A DNA stretch of 64,000 nt, taken from assembly GCA_017461235.1 (NCBI GenBank), contig JAFTYU010000042.1:1-64000 (forward strand). Direction: 5' to 3'. The DNA comes from Clostridia bacterium. Lineage in GTDB: Bacteria; Bacillota; Clostridia; Oscillospirales; Acutalibacteraceae. Position numbers and translations under genes: made by a program. How positions within the stretch are numbered: the first letter of the stretch is position 1; each line of letters begins with the position of its first letter. Positions 52,288-62,669 of this stretch are shown here, one piece after another. The notes under the pieces are model-generated. The model saw only the letters and a list, made by a program, of their open reading frames with translations, was not told where the DNA came from and made no database searches.

Positions 52288-53489
52288 TATTCTACCACCT
52301 CAAAAAAAGTATCGGGTTTATTGGGGTCAAACTGTTCGTTTGCCCACATTACGGTGACTAAATCTTCCGTATCGGAAAGATTTATAATGTTATGGGTGTA
52401 ACCGGGCAGCATATGTACCGCTTCGATTTTTTCACCGCTGACCTCAAAGTTGAGAACCTCATCTGAACCGATTTTCCGTTGTTGAATAAGACCCTTGCCC
52501 GAAACAACAATGAAAAACTCCCATTTTGTGTTGTGCCAATGCTGACCCTTTGTGATACCGGGTTTGGAAATATTAACGCTCACCTGACCGCATTTCTCGG
52601 TTTTTATAAGCTCGGTGAAGCTGCCTCTCGGGTCAACATTCATTTTCAAAGGAAAGGAAGCCTTTTCTTTTGGAAGATACGAAAGATAGGTTGAATAAAG
52701 CTTCTTCGCAAAGGAGTTATACGGTATCTCCGGCATAACGAGAGTTGACGGCTGATTTTTAAACGTTTCAAGCAGGTCGACAATCTCACCTAAAGTTACC
52801 TTATGAACTACAGGACAGTAGCAGAATTTACCGTCTGCTTTATCCACAGTATCAAGACCGTCATACTCACAACGGTGAGCCGTACCTTTAAGAAGACCTA
52901 TCATTTCGTCAACAAGATCATCAATATAAAGAAGTTGAAGCTCAATCGCCCTATCGTTAACCTGTATGGGCAAATCATTGGCTATATTGTTGCAGAATGT
53001 GGCAACGGCACTGTTGTAGTTAGGTCTGCACCACTTACCGAAAAGATTGGGGAAACGGTAAACATAAACAGGTGCGCCCGTCTCTTGTGAATATTCAAAA
53101 AATAAATCTTCACCTGCTTTTTTACTCTTGCCGTAGTCGCCTTCGGCGTATCTGCCAACAAGAGTTGCCTGCAAGGAGCTTGAAAGCATAACGGGACACG
53201 TATTTCCGTGTTTTTTAAGAGCTTCAAGCAATTCACTTGCAAAACCAAAGTTACCGTTCATAAAATCTGCAGGATTTTCAGGTCTGTTCACGCCTGCAAG
53301 ATTGAAAACAAAATCTGCATCCTTACAATATTGTGAAAGAAGTGATTTATCTGTATCAATATCATATTCAAATATTGTGATGTCGTTGTCTATTCCCCTG
53401 GATTTATCCTTGCCTTCCGCAATGTTTTTAAGAGCGGCGCAAAGATTTTTACCAACGAAGCCTTTGGCTCCCGTAACAAGTATTTTCAT
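52287..53489 (-). CDS. fnlB: FnlB/CapF-type bifunctional dehydratase-cupin reductase
   Basis: 400 aa. An N-terminal SDR domain (ILVTGAKGFVGKNL, YGKSKKAGEDLFFEY as the Tyr-Lys pair) and a C-terminal cupin (WHNTKWEFFIVVSGKGL, LPGYTHNIINLS with metal His). CapF/FnlB/WbjC carries out 3-epimerisation by the cupin and NADPH reduction at C4. This gives UDP-2-acetamido-2,6-dideoxy-L-talose. GGGAG about 10 nt before ATG 53489; the frame from 53519 overlaps fnlA and is rejected. Confidence 0.9.
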   Translation of the reverse strand: MKILVTGAKGFVGKNLCAALKNIAEGKDKSRGIDNDITIFEYDIDTDKSLLSQYCKDADFVFNLAGVNRPENPADFMNGNFGFASELLEALKKHGNTCPVMLSSSLQATLVGRYAEGDYGKSKKAGEDLFFEYSQETGAPVYVYRFPNLFGKWCRPNYNSAVATFCNNIANDLPIQVNDRAIELQLLYIDDLVDEMIGLLKGTAHRCEYDGLDTVDKADGKFCYCPVVHKVTLGEIVDLLETFKNQPSTLVMPEIPYNSFAKKLYSTYLSYLPKEKASFPLKMNVDPRGSFTELIKTEKCGQVSVNISKPGITKGQHWHNTKWEFFIVVSGKGLIQQRKIGSDEVLNFEVSGEKIEAVHMLPGYTHNIINLSDTEDLVTVMWANEQFDPNKPDTFFEVVE

Positions 53490-53490
53490 A

Positions 53491-54537
53491 TTATTTATTC
53501 TCCCAAGCGGCAAGCTCATCTCTTATATACTGAAGTGAAAGAAGTTTTTCTTTAACCTGCTCTACATTAAGAAGCTCTGTGTTATTTGAGTTGAACTCTG
53601 TAAGGGGGTTTCTCTCAATATCGCCGTCTTTAAAATATTTATCATAGTTAAGACCGCGGTTATCGCAAGGTACACGATAAAAATCGCCCATATCAATTGC
53701 ATTTGCACACTCTTCGTTTGTGAGAAGTGTTTCATACATTTTTTCACCATGACGGATACCGATAACCTTAATATCCTGCTCAGCTTTGAAAAGCTCATTA
53801 ACCGCCTGTGCAAGAACTTCGATTGTACAAGCAGGAGCCTTCTGAACAAGAATATCACCTGAAACACCGTTTTCGAAAGCAAAGAGAACAAGATCAACCG
53901 CTTCATCAAGCGACATAATAAAACGTGTCATTGAAGGCTCTGTGATCGTAAGTGGTTTGCCCGACTTAATCTGTTCAATCCAAAGGGGTATAACACTGCC
54001 GCGGCTACACATTACGTTACCGTAACGTGTACAGCAGATTTTAGTTTTTTCAGGAGCAACTGTACGGCTTTTTGCAACGATAACCTTTTCCATCATAGCC
54101 TTTGATGTACCCATAGCATTTACGGGGTATGCAGCTTTGTCGGTTGAAAGACATATAACAGATTTTACACCCGCATCAATAGCGGCTGTAAGAACGTTAT
54201 CTGTGCCGATTACGTTTGTTTTTACTGCTTCAAGAGGAAAAAATTCGCAAGAAGGAACTTGTTTAAGTGCTGCAGCGTGGAAAATATAGTCAACACCGTG
54301 CATGGCATTTTTTACACTTGCAAGGTCACGCACGTCACCAATAAAAAATTTGATTTTTTCAGCAACTTCAGGCATTTTTGCCTGAAACTCGTGGCGCATA
54401 TCGTCCTGTTTCTTTTCGTCACGTGAAAAAACACGTATTTCACCGATATCTGTTTCAAGAAAACGGTTAAGAACAGCGTTACCGAATGAGCCTGTACCGC
54501 CTGTTATCATAAGGGTTTTTCCTGTAAATAATGACAT
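53491..54537 (-). CDS. fnlA: UDP-GlcNAc 4,6-dehydratase (5-inverting), FnlA/CapE type
   Basis: 348 aa. MITGGTGSFGNAVLNRFL dinucleotide motif, FHAAALKQVPSCEFFP, LSTDKAAYPVNAMGTSKAMME (the family's modified Tyr-x3-Lys region, in parts), and RFIMSLDEAVDLVLFA. It starts UDP-L-FucNAc synthesis by dehydrating and inverting C5 of UDP-GlcNAc. The neighbours FnlB and FnlC complete the route. ATG 54537 with GGAGG region upstream; 3-nt gap after WecB-like gene. Confidence 0.92.
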   Translation of the reverse strand: MSLFTGKTLMITGGTGSFGNAVLNRFLETDIGEIRVFSRDEKKQDDMRHEFQAKMPEVAEKIKFFIGDVRDLASVKNAMHGVDYIFHAAALKQVPSCEFFPLEAVKTNVIGTDNVLTAAIDAGVKSVICLSTDKAAYPVNAMGTSKAMMEKVIVAKSRTVAPEKTKICCTRYGNVMCSRGSVIPLWIEQIKSGKPLTITEPSMTRFIMSLDEAVDLVLFAFENGVSGDILVQKAPACTIEVLAQAVNELFKAEQDIKVIGIRHGEKMYETLLTNEECANAIDMGDFYRVPCDNRGLNYDKYFKDGDIERNPLTEFNSNNTELLNVEQVKEKLLSLQYIRDELAAWENK

Positions 54538-54540
54538 AAT

Positions 54541-55632
54541 TTATTCCTCCAATATATCTGCTATACGTTTACAAGCAAAGCCGTCACCATAGGGGTTGCT
54601 TGCCTTGCTCATTTTTTCATAAAGCTCTTTATTTTCAAGCAATGCTTTAAAATTTTCGTATATAGTTTCTTCCGTTGTACCCACAAGCTTCAAAGTACCA
54701 GCGGCAATGCCTTCGGGACGCTCCGTAGTGTCACGCATAACGAGAACGGGTTTACCCAAAGAAGGGGCTTCCTCCTGAACGCCGCCGCTATCGGTGAGTA
54801 TCATATAACTGCGAGCAAGGAAATTATGAAAATCAAGCACATCAAGCGGCTCAATAATGTGTATTCTGTCACAATCCCCCAGCTCCTGTTCTGCCGCCTG
54901 TCGGACGGCAGGGTTCATATGGATGGGATAAACCGCCTTGACATCTGCATTTTCATCAAGGATCCTTCTTATGGCTCTGAACATCTGATGCATAGGCTCA
55001 CCTAAATTTTCGCGACGATGTGCAGTTATAATTATGAGCCGTGAATCCGATGCCCACTGAAGCTCCGTGTGTGTATAATCATCACGAACAGTAGTTTTAA
55101 GCGCGTCTATTGCGGTATTTCCCGTAACATAAACCGTTTCTTCAGGTTTGCCTTCTTTAATAAGATTTTCTTTGGATTTCTCCGTAGGGGCAAAATTGTA
55201 TTTTGAAATTATGCTTACCGCCTGACGGTTAAACTCCTCGGGATATGGTGAGTATATATTGTATGTTCTGAGCCCCGCCTCAACGTGCCCCACGGGAATC
55301 TGCATATAAAAACAGGCAAGAGCGGTAACGAAAGTGGTCGAAGTATCACCGTGGACAAGAACCACATCCGGTTTCACTTCTTCAAGCACACTTTTTATAT
55401 TAAGCAATATATTTGCGGTGATATCGAAAAGCGTCTGCTTTTCTTTCATAATTGAAAGGTCATAATCAGGCACAACCGAGAAGGTTTCCAGAACCATATC
55501 AAGCATCTGTCTGTGCTGCCCTGTTACGCAAACCACCGTCTTTAGATTTTTTCGTGTTTTCAGCTCATTTACAAGAGGACACATTTTTATTGCCTCGGGT
55601 CTGGTGCCGAAAACCAGCATTACTGTTTTCAT
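54541..55632 (-). CDS. wecB: Non-hydrolysing UDP-N-acetylglucosamine 2-epimerase
   Basis: 363 aa, typical length. LVFGTRPEAIKMCPLV at the start, HGDTSTTFVTALACFY, HVEAGLRTYNIYSPYPEEFNRQ (in parts), TAHRRENLGEPM and LTDSGGVQEEAPSLGKP. Converts UDP-GlcNAc to UDP-ManNAc. The adjacent WecC oxidises the product. ATG 55632 with GGAGAG upstream. A second epimerase (FnlC) in the same operon is of a different subgroup. Confidence 0.93.
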   Translation of the reverse strand: MKTVMLVFGTRPEAIKMCPLVNELKTRKNLKTVVCVTGQHRQMLDMVLETFSVVPDYDLSIMKEKQTLFDITANILLNIKSVLEEVKPDVVLVHGDTSTTFVTALACFYMQIPVGHVEAGLRTYNIYSPYPEEFNRQAVSIISKYNFAPTEKSKENLIKEGKPEETVYVTGNTAIDALKTTVRDDYTHTELQWASDSRLIIITAHRRENLGEPMHQMFRAIRRILDENADVKAVYPIHMNPAVRQAAEQELGDCDRIHIIEPLDVLDFHNFLARSYMILTDSGGVQEEAPSLGKPVLVMRDTTERPEGIAAGTLKLVGTTEETIYENFKALLENKELYEKMSKASNPYGDGFACKRIADILEE

Positions 55633-55650
55633 TTTTTCTCTCCAAAAATA

Positions 55651-56871
55651 TCAAAGTCTGTACACATTGTCTGAATTACAAACTTTTCTTGTATCAAGGA
55701 TTATTTTGCCTTCAAGCTTGTCCATATTGTTTTTAATTTCATCGTGACCGACAAGGATAACAACAAGCTCGGTATCCTTAAGGAATTCATCAAAATCGTG
55801 ATACTGATTATCAACGATATCCTTTGTAATATAGGGGTCATATACCTTAAGCTCGGGAGCAAGATGTTTTTTCTGACACTCTAAAAGCTGGAGTGTAGGT
55901 GACTCTCTGTAATCATCAACGTTCTCTTTATAAGTAAGACCGTAAAGACCAACCTTACCGATATCCGTAATATTATTTTCTTTCATAATATTATATATTC
56001 TCTCGAGCACGAACTCGGGCATAGAGTCGTTAACCTTCATAGATTCTCCGATAACCTTCGTCAAGGACGGATAGTCGCCAACCAGAAACCAAGGGTCAAC
56101 CGATATACAATGACCGCCAACGCCGGGACCGGGCGTAAGAATATTTACTCTGGGATGCATATTACATATACGGATTATTTCGTAAACGTCCATATCATCG
56201 TGACGGCAGATTTTTGCAAGCTCGTTTGCAAAAGCAATATTAACAGCCCTGTACGTATTCTCAATAACCTTCGTCATCTCTGCAGTTTTGATATCGGTAA
56301 CAACAATATCTCCAAGACAAAAAGCAGAATAAAGCTCCTTTATTTTTTCGCCGACCTCTTTACTGTCTGCACCTATAGTACGGGAATTGTGAAGAAGCTC
56401 ATAAACCATATTACCGGGAATAATTCTCTCGGGAGCGTGAACAAGGTTTATATCCTCCCCTATCACAAATCCGTTTTCTTCAATAATAGGACGAACGAAT
56501 TTGTCAATCGTTCCGGGTGAAACTGTAGATTCGATAACCACGGTTGCACCCTTGGGGCAGATACGCATAATCTCCTTTACTGCCGCGTTAACATAACAGG
56601 CGTCAATTTTCTTTGAAAAATCATCGTAAGGAGTTGGTACAGAAACAATGTATGTGTCTGTAACCTGATATTCCGTAGTAAATTTGATGCCTGCTTTCAC
56701 CGCATCATTAAACAACTCGTCAAGACCCTGTTCTTCAAAGGTTGTTTTTCCTGCATTGAGTGTGGCTACAAGCTCCTTGTTATAGTCCGTTCCCACAACT
56801 TCAACACCGTGAGATGCAAACATAAGCGCTGTTGGAAGACCTATGTATCCAAGTCCGATAACGTTTACCAT
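55651..56871 (-). CDS. wecC: UDP-N-acetyl-D-mannosamine dehydrogenase
   Basis: 406 aa. VNVIGLGYIGLPTALMFA NAD motif, ESTVSPGTIDKFV, HAPERIIPG, NTYRAVNIAFANELAKIC (active-site Lys region partner), and PGPGVGGHCISVDPWFL with the catalytic Cys. Two-step oxidation gives UDP-ManNAcA. AGGAGA before ATG 56871; the longer frame from 56895 overlaps the flippase stop region. Confidence 0.92.
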   Translation of the reverse strand: MVNVIGLGYIGLPTALMFASHGVEVVGTDYNKELVATLNAGKTTFEEQGLDELFNDAVKAGIKFTTEYQVTDTYIVSVPTPYDDFSKKIDACYVNAAVKEIMRICPKGATVVIESTVSPGTIDKFVRPIIEENGFVIGEDINLVHAPERIIPGNMVYELLHNSRTIGADSKEVGEKIKELYSAFCLGDIVVTDIKTAEMTKVIENTYRAVNIAFANELAKICRHDDMDVYEIIRICNMHPRVNILTPGPGVGGHCISVDPWFLVGDYPSLTKVIGESMKVNDSMPEFVLERIYNIMKENNITDIGKVGLYGLTYKENVDDYRESPTLQLLECQKKHLAPELKVYDPYITKDIVDNQYHDFDEFLKDTELVVILVGHDEIKNNMDKLEGKIILDTRKVCNSDNVYRL

Positions 56872-56884
56872 AATTTTCTCCTGT

Positions 56885-58399
56885 TTATTTAACAAATTTT
56901 TTTATAATAGGAAAGGATTTCTTTTCATCCTTTTTAAACCCGAACAACAACATTGTTATTCCATATACCGCACAGAAAATTGCCGCGTTTATAATAAACG
57001 CTAACCAACCGCCTGTTATAAAATGTGATGATACTGCAATTGCTATGCCCGATATTAACAAACAAAGCCAGGTACCGCTGAATATTCTTCTGTATATGTT
57101 AATCATTCTGAAGGACAGCTTTTTATAATAGTATATATTCATTATAATCACACTGCCTAAAAGGAAGCTTAATGCCGTACCAACCGCTGCGGCGTAATAA
57201 CCGAAAAGCTTAACACCCACAATGGTTATGACCGCATTCATTGCAGTAACTCCGAATAACACTCCCGTTCTGAAGCCAAGCATATTCTTTGCTCTCAACA
57301 CTGCAAGACACACATTCACGCAGAGCTCAAGGAGTGCCGGTACCATGAGAATCAGGGTTATGATATATACATCTTCATACCCTTCCCCGAGCCACAGAGC
57401 AATCACATCTTTACCCAGAACAGCGAAGCCTGTCAATGCCGCGCCTAAAAGCATAAACTGTATTCTACCGATCTGAACGATGGTGTTCTGAACTTCCTTG
57501 CCGCTTTCGTCTTTTTTCAGAATATTTGTAACCGTAGGCAACATAACACCCGAAAGGGATGTTGAAAGCTGCTCAAACATACCGAAAATAAGAAGACCCA
57601 TAGAATATATTGCAACGGGCGCCGCACCCCGGATTGCACCGATAACAACATTATCGAGATTGTTGTTTATCTGTGCGGCAATGGTGGTTATAAATAAAAG
57701 TAAGGTGTATTTAAAGGATTCTTTGAAAATTTCTTTATCCCAGTTTTTAAAGGAAAGCCTGACCTTTGTTTTTAAATTTACGTTTATGTAAATAAACTCA
57801 ACCGCTATCTGCAAAACCGTGAGCACAAGGTCTATAAGAACAAGTGCCACCGCACTTTTTACAAAGGCGAAAATAACAAACAATAAACCTATTCTCAATA
57901 ATATGCGGATAAGCTTTACACCGTTTGCAAAAGTGAATCTGTTGAATCCCGATATAACTCCGTTAAGCACATTCTCAATAATATGGAAAACCATATTAAC
58001 TGCAAGAAGAAGGAAAAGCTTTTTAGCAAGACCAATCTCACTTTGAGATAAACCTTCAGAATAGATAGTAGGAATAAGAGCGTATATAACTGCGCTGACA
58101 ATTATGAGTCCCGCACAGATTATCGACCCTTCACCCAGAGCCATTGAAATAAACGACTGTATTTTATCCTTCCTGTCATCGCTTTTGAATTTGGCTATGT
58201 AGCGCATAACCGTTCCGCCAAGACCTAAATCAAGTATCATAAGCGCGGATGAAAGGGATGATATTGTTTTGTAAACTCCGTACTCGGCTTCACCCAATGA
58301 TGACAATATAAAAGGAACTATAAGAAAGCCGTACAGGGAGTTAATAATTATAAGTAAATAGGATAGCAACGCACCCCACTTTACTTCATTTTTAGCCAT
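56885..58399 (-). CDS. wzx: Polysaccharide flippase (Wzx, MOP/MATE-like)
   Basis: 504 aa, about 14 hydrophobic helices, opening AKNEVKWGALLSYLLIIINSLYG with the family's EYGVYKTI region near 48. It flips lipid-linked repeat units to the outer face of the membrane. ATG 58399 is preferred over a TTG at 58423. The start overlaps the stop of the glycosyltransferase by 8 nt. Confidence 0.87.
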   Translation of the reverse strand: MAKNEVKWGALLSYLLIIINSLYGFLIVPFILSSLGEAEYGVYKTISSLSSALMILDLGLGGTVMRYIAKFKSDDRKDKIQSFISMALGEGSIICAGLIIVSAVIYALIPTIYSEGLSQSEIGLAKKLFLLLAVNMVFHIIENVLNGVISGFNRFTFANGVKLIRILLRIGLLFVIFAFVKSAVALVLIDLVLTVLQIAVEFIYINVNLKTKVRLSFKNWDKEIFKESFKYTLLLFITTIAAQINNNLDNVVIGAIRGAAPVAIYSMGLLIFGMFEQLSTSLSGVMLPTVTNILKKDESGKEVQNTIVQIGRIQFMLLGAALTGFAVLGKDVIALWLGEGYEDVYIITLILMVPALLELCVNVCLAVLRAKNMLGFRTGVLFGVTAMNAVITIVGVKLFGYYAAAVGTALSFLLGSVIIMNIYYYKKLSFRMINIYRRIFSGTWLCLLISGIAIAVSSHFITGGWLAFIINAAIFCAVYGITMLLFGFKKDEKKSFPIIKKFVK

Positions 58400-59522
58400 T
58401 GACCCAAGACCTTTCGATTTCAATTAAACGGGCAAACTCAGTTTCCCAGTTAACTTCTTCGCTGAGCTTTTCTGCATTTTTTGCACACATATTGTAAAAA
58501 TCTTTATCTGTATAAAGTTTTATTGCCGCTTCGGCAAAGCACTTCGGTGTGTTTTCTTTGAGAATTATACCGAAATTATATTTGTCGTTAAGATATCTGT
58601 GCTCGGGAATGTCCGACATAATAACGGGAAGTCCTGCGGATGCGTATTCAAAAATTTTATTTGATACGGAAAGCTCAAAGTTAAGGCAGGTGTTTTCGGT
58701 AATTGCTACACCAACCATTGATTTTGAAGCGTACGGAATAAGCTCATTAACAAGCACGGGCGGATAAAAAATTATGTTTTCGCCACCGATTTCATCTGCC
58801 CTTTTGCGCAAGCTTTCCTCCATTGCACCGAAACCGCGCATGGCAATCTTTATTTGCGGATATTCCGTGAGAAGCTGTGCCGCCTCAACAATAATGTCAT
58901 AGCCTCTGCCTGCATAATACTGACCGTGATTGAGTATCTCGAAGCCATCGTTCTTTTCGCAAGAAATCACTTTTTCCGCCTTCAATGAGCAGTTCGTGAT
59001 AACCATAGGGGGTTCTATATCATACTTCCTGACAAAATAATCAGACGCGGCGTGACTTACGCAAACCATTTTATTTATTCTTTTAATGAAAACCTTTTCA
59101 CAAAGGGCATTGAGCTTTTTGTAAATGCCCTTCATAAAATTATTTTCAACGCAAATCTCGTGGGAATCGTAAACAACCTTACAGCCCAGCTTTTTTGCCG
59201 CCTGACACGAAGCGGTCAGGGTGTTCAAATCGTTAGCGTGAATAACATCGGGTTTTTGCTCTATTATTGCAGTTCTGAACTTTTTAACACAGTTAAATTC
59301 TTTTAATAAAACCTGAATTTTGTTACGGGGCTTGCGGTATTTTTCATCAAGCTCCGTAATAACTACATCGCAGGGCACATCTGATACCTTTTTTTCATCA
59401 AAACGGCTATCCTTAAATCCTACGCAAACAACGTCAACACCGTTATTTTTATATTCAACAATCTGTTTTCTTACTCTGGGGTCGTACCACACAGAATTTA
59501 AAACAACATCGCAAACTTTCAT
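58392..59522 (-). CDS. Family-4 glycosyltransferase
   Basis: 376 aa. GT-B fold with VWYDPRVRKQIVEYK near the start, a middle linker with LNHGQYYAGRGYDIIVEAA, and the E-x7-E type region NKIFEYASAGLPVIMSD near 285. Adds one sugar to the lipid-linked repeat unit. Donor unknown, probably one of the nucleotide sugars made in the operon. AGGAAG before ATG 59522. Confidence 0.87.
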   Translation of the reverse strand: MKVCDVVLNSVWYDPRVRKQIVEYKNNGVDVVCVGFKDSRFDEKKVSDVPCDVVITELDEKYRKPRNKIQVLLKEFNCVKKFRTAIIEQKPDVIHANDLNTLTASCQAAKKLGCKVVYDSHEICVENNFMKGIYKKLNALCEKVFIKRINKMVCVSHAASDYFVRKYDIEPPMVITNCSLKAEKVISCEKNDGFEILNHGQYYAGRGYDIIVEAAQLLTEYPQIKIAMRGFGAMEESLRKRADEIGGENIIFYPPVLVNELIPYASKSMVGVAITENTCLNFELSVSNKIFEYASAGLPVIMSDIPEHRYLNDKYNFGIILKENTPKCFAEAAIKLYTDKDFYNMCAKNAEKLSEEVNWETEFARLIEIERSWVNG

Positions 59523-59524
59523 TT

Positions 59525-60178
59525 TTATACTTCCTTAAGAAAACGCTCTGCATCCTGCATAGCTTCAGTTTTTTCTTTTAACCAATCATTTGGCTTGTCC
59601 CACCATTTTGTTTCTGACAGTTTATCCGCAACGTCTTTATCAAAACGATGCCGGATAACCTTAGCCGGAACTCCGCCCACAATGGCATACGGCTCTACGT
59701 CCTTTGTAACAACAGCGCCTGCGGCAATCACCGCCCCGTCACCAATTTTAACACCTGCTAAAATTGTTGCTCCGAAACCGACCCACACATCGTTACCGAT
59801 GATAACAGAAAGCTTATTTTCTTCGTCGGCAAAAGCAAATTCGGTAAACTTGTTTTCATCAACAAAACTCATTCCCACACAACTTGTCGTCGAATAAAAC
59901 GCCGGATGAGTTGACACAAGCTTGGCGGTGGGATGCAATCCGTTAACCGTGTTTACATTATCCGATATAGAGCAAAATCTGCCTATCTTCGCAGAAATAT
60001 GTGAATTCTGACCGATATACGAGCCTTTTCCCATTTGTCCGTTAAACGTTGAATTTCTGCCTATATAATTATTTCCTTCAAAAAACGAGGTTGTCGTTGC
60101 ATCTGCGGTTTTATCAAAGAAAACATTTTTTCCTTTGTTTTTAGATTTAATGATTAGTTTCTTAACCAACTTCTTCAT
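59525..60178 (-). CDS. Left-handed beta-helix sugar O-acetyltransferase (CatB-like)
   Basis: 217 aa. Hexapeptide repeats build a left-handed beta-helix: [28 protein letters not shown] (in parts), an insert with [16 protein letters not shown] that carries the catalytic-type His, and [35 protein letters not shown] (in parts) then GGVPAKVI. It would acetylate the capsule sugar or a lipid-linked intermediate. Overlaps the polymerase end; ATG 60178. Confidence 0.88.
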   Translation of the reverse strand: MKKLVKKLIIKSKNKGKNVFFDKTADATTTSFFEGNNYIGRNSTFNGQMGKGSYIGQNSHISAKIGRFCSISDNVNTVNGLHPTAKLVSTHPAFYSTTSCVGMSFVDENKFTEFAFADEENKLSVIIGNDVWVGFGATILAGVKIGDGAVIAAGAVVTKDVEPYAIVGGVPAKVIRHRFDKDVADKLSETKWWDKPNDWLKEKTEAMQDAERFLKEV

Positions 60179-61400
60179 CAGCACTCTTTACTCTCCTGGT
60201 TTTATAAAATTTTCGATTAACGGCAACAAAAATACCTAACATAAAGTAAAAATACGGCTCCATAGTGTATGTTCCAGAAAGCATAAGTTTTACATAAATC
60301 ATACTGATAAGCATAACGACAAAGAAGAATATTTTTTTGTTGCTCCTGCTTTTCAATAAAGCAACAACAGTAAGCCCTGCAAGACTCAACAAAAACAGCG
60401 AACCTAAAATAACGCCGAAGTGACACCACATTTCATAAATAAGGTTATGGCAATAAACGCCCAATAAATATTGGTCACCTGTGAAGCCGTAACCTATAAA
60501 CGGATTTTTAGCGATGGCCTCAAGAACATGATTTGTTAAATAATCACGCCCTTTACTTACAGCAACGTCACCTGAAACATAGAAATCAAAAATACGTGTA
60601 CTGAAACCGAATCTTTCAAAAATATTTGAAATCAACGATGCCAACTTCACGAACAAATCATCATAAACGAGTACAATTGCCAATGCGAATAAACCAATTA
60701 AAATTAACGCAAATTTTCGTTTACTTGTGGTTTTTGAGAATCGGTGAACAAGATACAATGCCAGATACACAATGATGCACAAAATCGGGCCACGCGTACC
60801 ATAAACAAACATAGTAAGAGCTGAAGCAATTGCAACCAACCAATATTTTTTACGTAATTTGATGCTTGCGTAATATATAAGATACATTGCACTGGGCAAT
60901 AAGTTGTAGGCAACGTACATATTGTCCTCTTCAAGAACAACACCGCTCCTGATTTTAAACAGCTGATAAACGAAAACCAAAACCGTGCTTGCAAGAGAGC
61001 ACCAGAAAATATCCCGGGAGCAGTTCTTGTGGGAGTACGAAAGACCTACAAAATAGAATCCTGCGGAAGAAATCAGTATTCTCCACCATTGCTCTTCAAT
61101 CGTTTCAACGTTATTTTTAAACACTACCATAGTAAAAATGACCAGAATCACCAAACCAAGGTATAGCAACACATCCACACCCCGTATGTTCTTTATGAAC
61201 CATGGTATAGATAAAATCAACGCCAAAACTATTGCCACAGGCACAATATAATCAGCAAAAATATTGACATACGGTATTCTTTGCACGATTGCACGTACAA
61301 AGGTCATAACCGTATATTGCGTCCACAATAGTGCCAACAATATTCGGAAGGCTATTAAATAATATGGTTGTTTCTTATTGAATAACCGTGAAGCACCCAT
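60162..61400 (-). CDS. wzy: O-antigen/capsule polymerase-ligase (Wzy-type)
   Basis: 412 aa with about 11 hydrophobic helices. The GTRGP motif and the large loop with [15 protein letters not shown] followed by NPFIGYGF are hallmarks of Wzy/WaaL-type proteins. It polymerises flipped repeat units. AGGAGA before ATG 61400. Confidence 0.85.
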   Translation of the reverse strand: MGASRLFNKKQPYYLIAFRILLALLWTQYTVMTFVRAIVQRIPYVNIFADYIVPVAIVLALILSIPWFIKNIRGVDVLLYLGLVILVIFTMVVFKNNVETIEEQWWRILISSAGFYFVGLSYSHKNCSRDIFWCSLASTVLVFVYQLFKIRSGVVLEEDNMYVAYNLLPSAMYLIYYASIKLRKKYWLVAIASALTMFVYGTRGPILCIIVYLALYLVHRFSKTTSKRKFALILIGLFALAIVLVYDDLFVKLASLISNIFERFGFSTRIFDFYVSGDVAVSKGRDYLTNHVLEAIAKNPFIGYGFTGDQYLLGVYCHNLIYEMWCHFGVILGSLFLLSLAGLTVVALLKSRSNKKIFFFVVMLISMIYVKLMLSGTYTMEPYFYFMLGIFVAVNRKFYKTRRVKSADEEVG

Positions 61401-61426
61401 TTATTACTCTCCTGCTTACTTACTAC

Positions 61427-62650
61427 TTACTTGATAAACTCAATAATCCTTTGAGCTTGTGCGACTTTGTTTTTGTTCGTGAAAACAAAGTCCTTTGCTT
61501 TTTTTCCGAGAAGTGTTCTTTCTTCATCAGTCAAAGCACAAATTTTTAAAATCTCTGTTGAAAGAGTTTTTGCGGAATCATCCGTCGGATAATTTATATA
61601 TCCGTCATATTCATCCGGGATACCGTCAAGCTTATATGCCACAAGGGGCACACCCGACGACAGGTATTCAAGATTTTTTGACGGGAAACTGTATTTTGTA
61701 AACTCCTCGTTATTTTGGCGTGGGTTTACTAAAACAGTTGCTCTCTTTTGAAGTTCCAGAACATCTTTTCTGTCAACACGACCCAAAAAGATGATTCTGT
61801 TATTATTTTTTTGCTTTTCTTTAATAAGCTCTTCGGCTTCACCGAACCCGCATATCATTAATTTTACGTCAGGGTCACTTATTTCTTCAAAGGCATCAAG
61901 AAGCGTGCCGATACCGAACTTGTAATTCAGTGTGCCGGAATATAAGATGTATTTTTCGTTTTGATACTTTTCTGCAAGCTGACTGCTGTATGCGCTATCG
62001 TCGGTTGTTGCTATACCTTCAACAACAATGTGCGGCGACTCTATTTTTAACTTCTGCGCCATCTGCTCTGTAAGAAGAACATATCTGTCAACATTGCCGT
62101 AAAGATTTGCGCATTTTTTAACCTGCATTCTGTGATAAAGCTTTTTAATTCCCTTTACCGTGCTTGCCGTTGCAAACTCGGGAATATCCGCAATAATGCA
62201 ACCTGAAATTATGCTTTTATTGTATTTCTTCGCAAGCTTCACAAGACTAAGAAACATTGATGTTGCCGTATAGGACAGAATAACCTTCTTCTTGCCGTTA
62301 TCTTCTTTTGCCCATTTTTTTATGTATTTTTTGAAATACATTTTATTAATGAATCTTTTGATTCCGAAAATATTACAGCAGCTGACATTTACATCCTGTG
62401 CATCATACTTGCCGGTATGCTGAAAGGTAAAACCATCAATAAATTTATCTGTATAACCGTTGGGATAGGCATCTACGGGAAGGTAATTTATGATTTTCAT
62501 TGTTCCGAAGTCATTTTCTTCGAAACCGTCTATGATATTCCATTGCAGAGCGTTTGCCGCATCCTGCATACCTGTTTTCATTTTGCTTTTTATTTCATCT
62601 TCTTTTTCACGGGGAAAAAGTCTGCCTAAAAACAAAATATCAAGACTCAT
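61427..62650 (-). CDS. GT-B glycosyltransferase (family 1/4-like)
   Basis: 407 aa. N-terminal LDILFLGRLFPREKEDEI, a middle YILYSGTLNYKFGIGTLLDAF, FLGRVDRKDVLELQKRATVLVNPR, and KNLEYLSSGVPLVAYKLDGIP. The donor-binding Glu lies in KNLEYL. Substrate unknown. GGAAGG before ATG 62650. Confidence 0.85.
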   Translation of the reverse strand: MSLDILFLGRLFPREKEDEIKSKMKTGMQDAANALQWNIIDGFEENDFGTMKIINYLPVDAYPNGYTDKFIDGFTFQHTGKYDAQDVNVSCCNIFGIKRFINKMYFKKYIKKWAKEDNGKKKVILSYTATSMFLSLVKLAKKYNKSIISGCIIADIPEFATASTVKGIKKLYHRMQVKKCANLYGNVDRYVLLTEQMAQKLKIESPHIVVEGIATTDDSAYSSQLAEKYQNEKYILYSGTLNYKFGIGTLLDAFEEISDPDVKLMICGFGEAEELIKEKQKNNNRIIFLGRVDRKDVLELQKRATVLVNPRQNNEEFTKYSFPSKNLEYLSSGVPLVAYKLDGIPDEYDGYINYPTDDSAKTLSTEILKICALTDEERTLLGKKAKDFVFTNKNKVAQAQRIIEFIK

Positions 62651-62669
62651 ATTTTCCTTCCTTTCATTT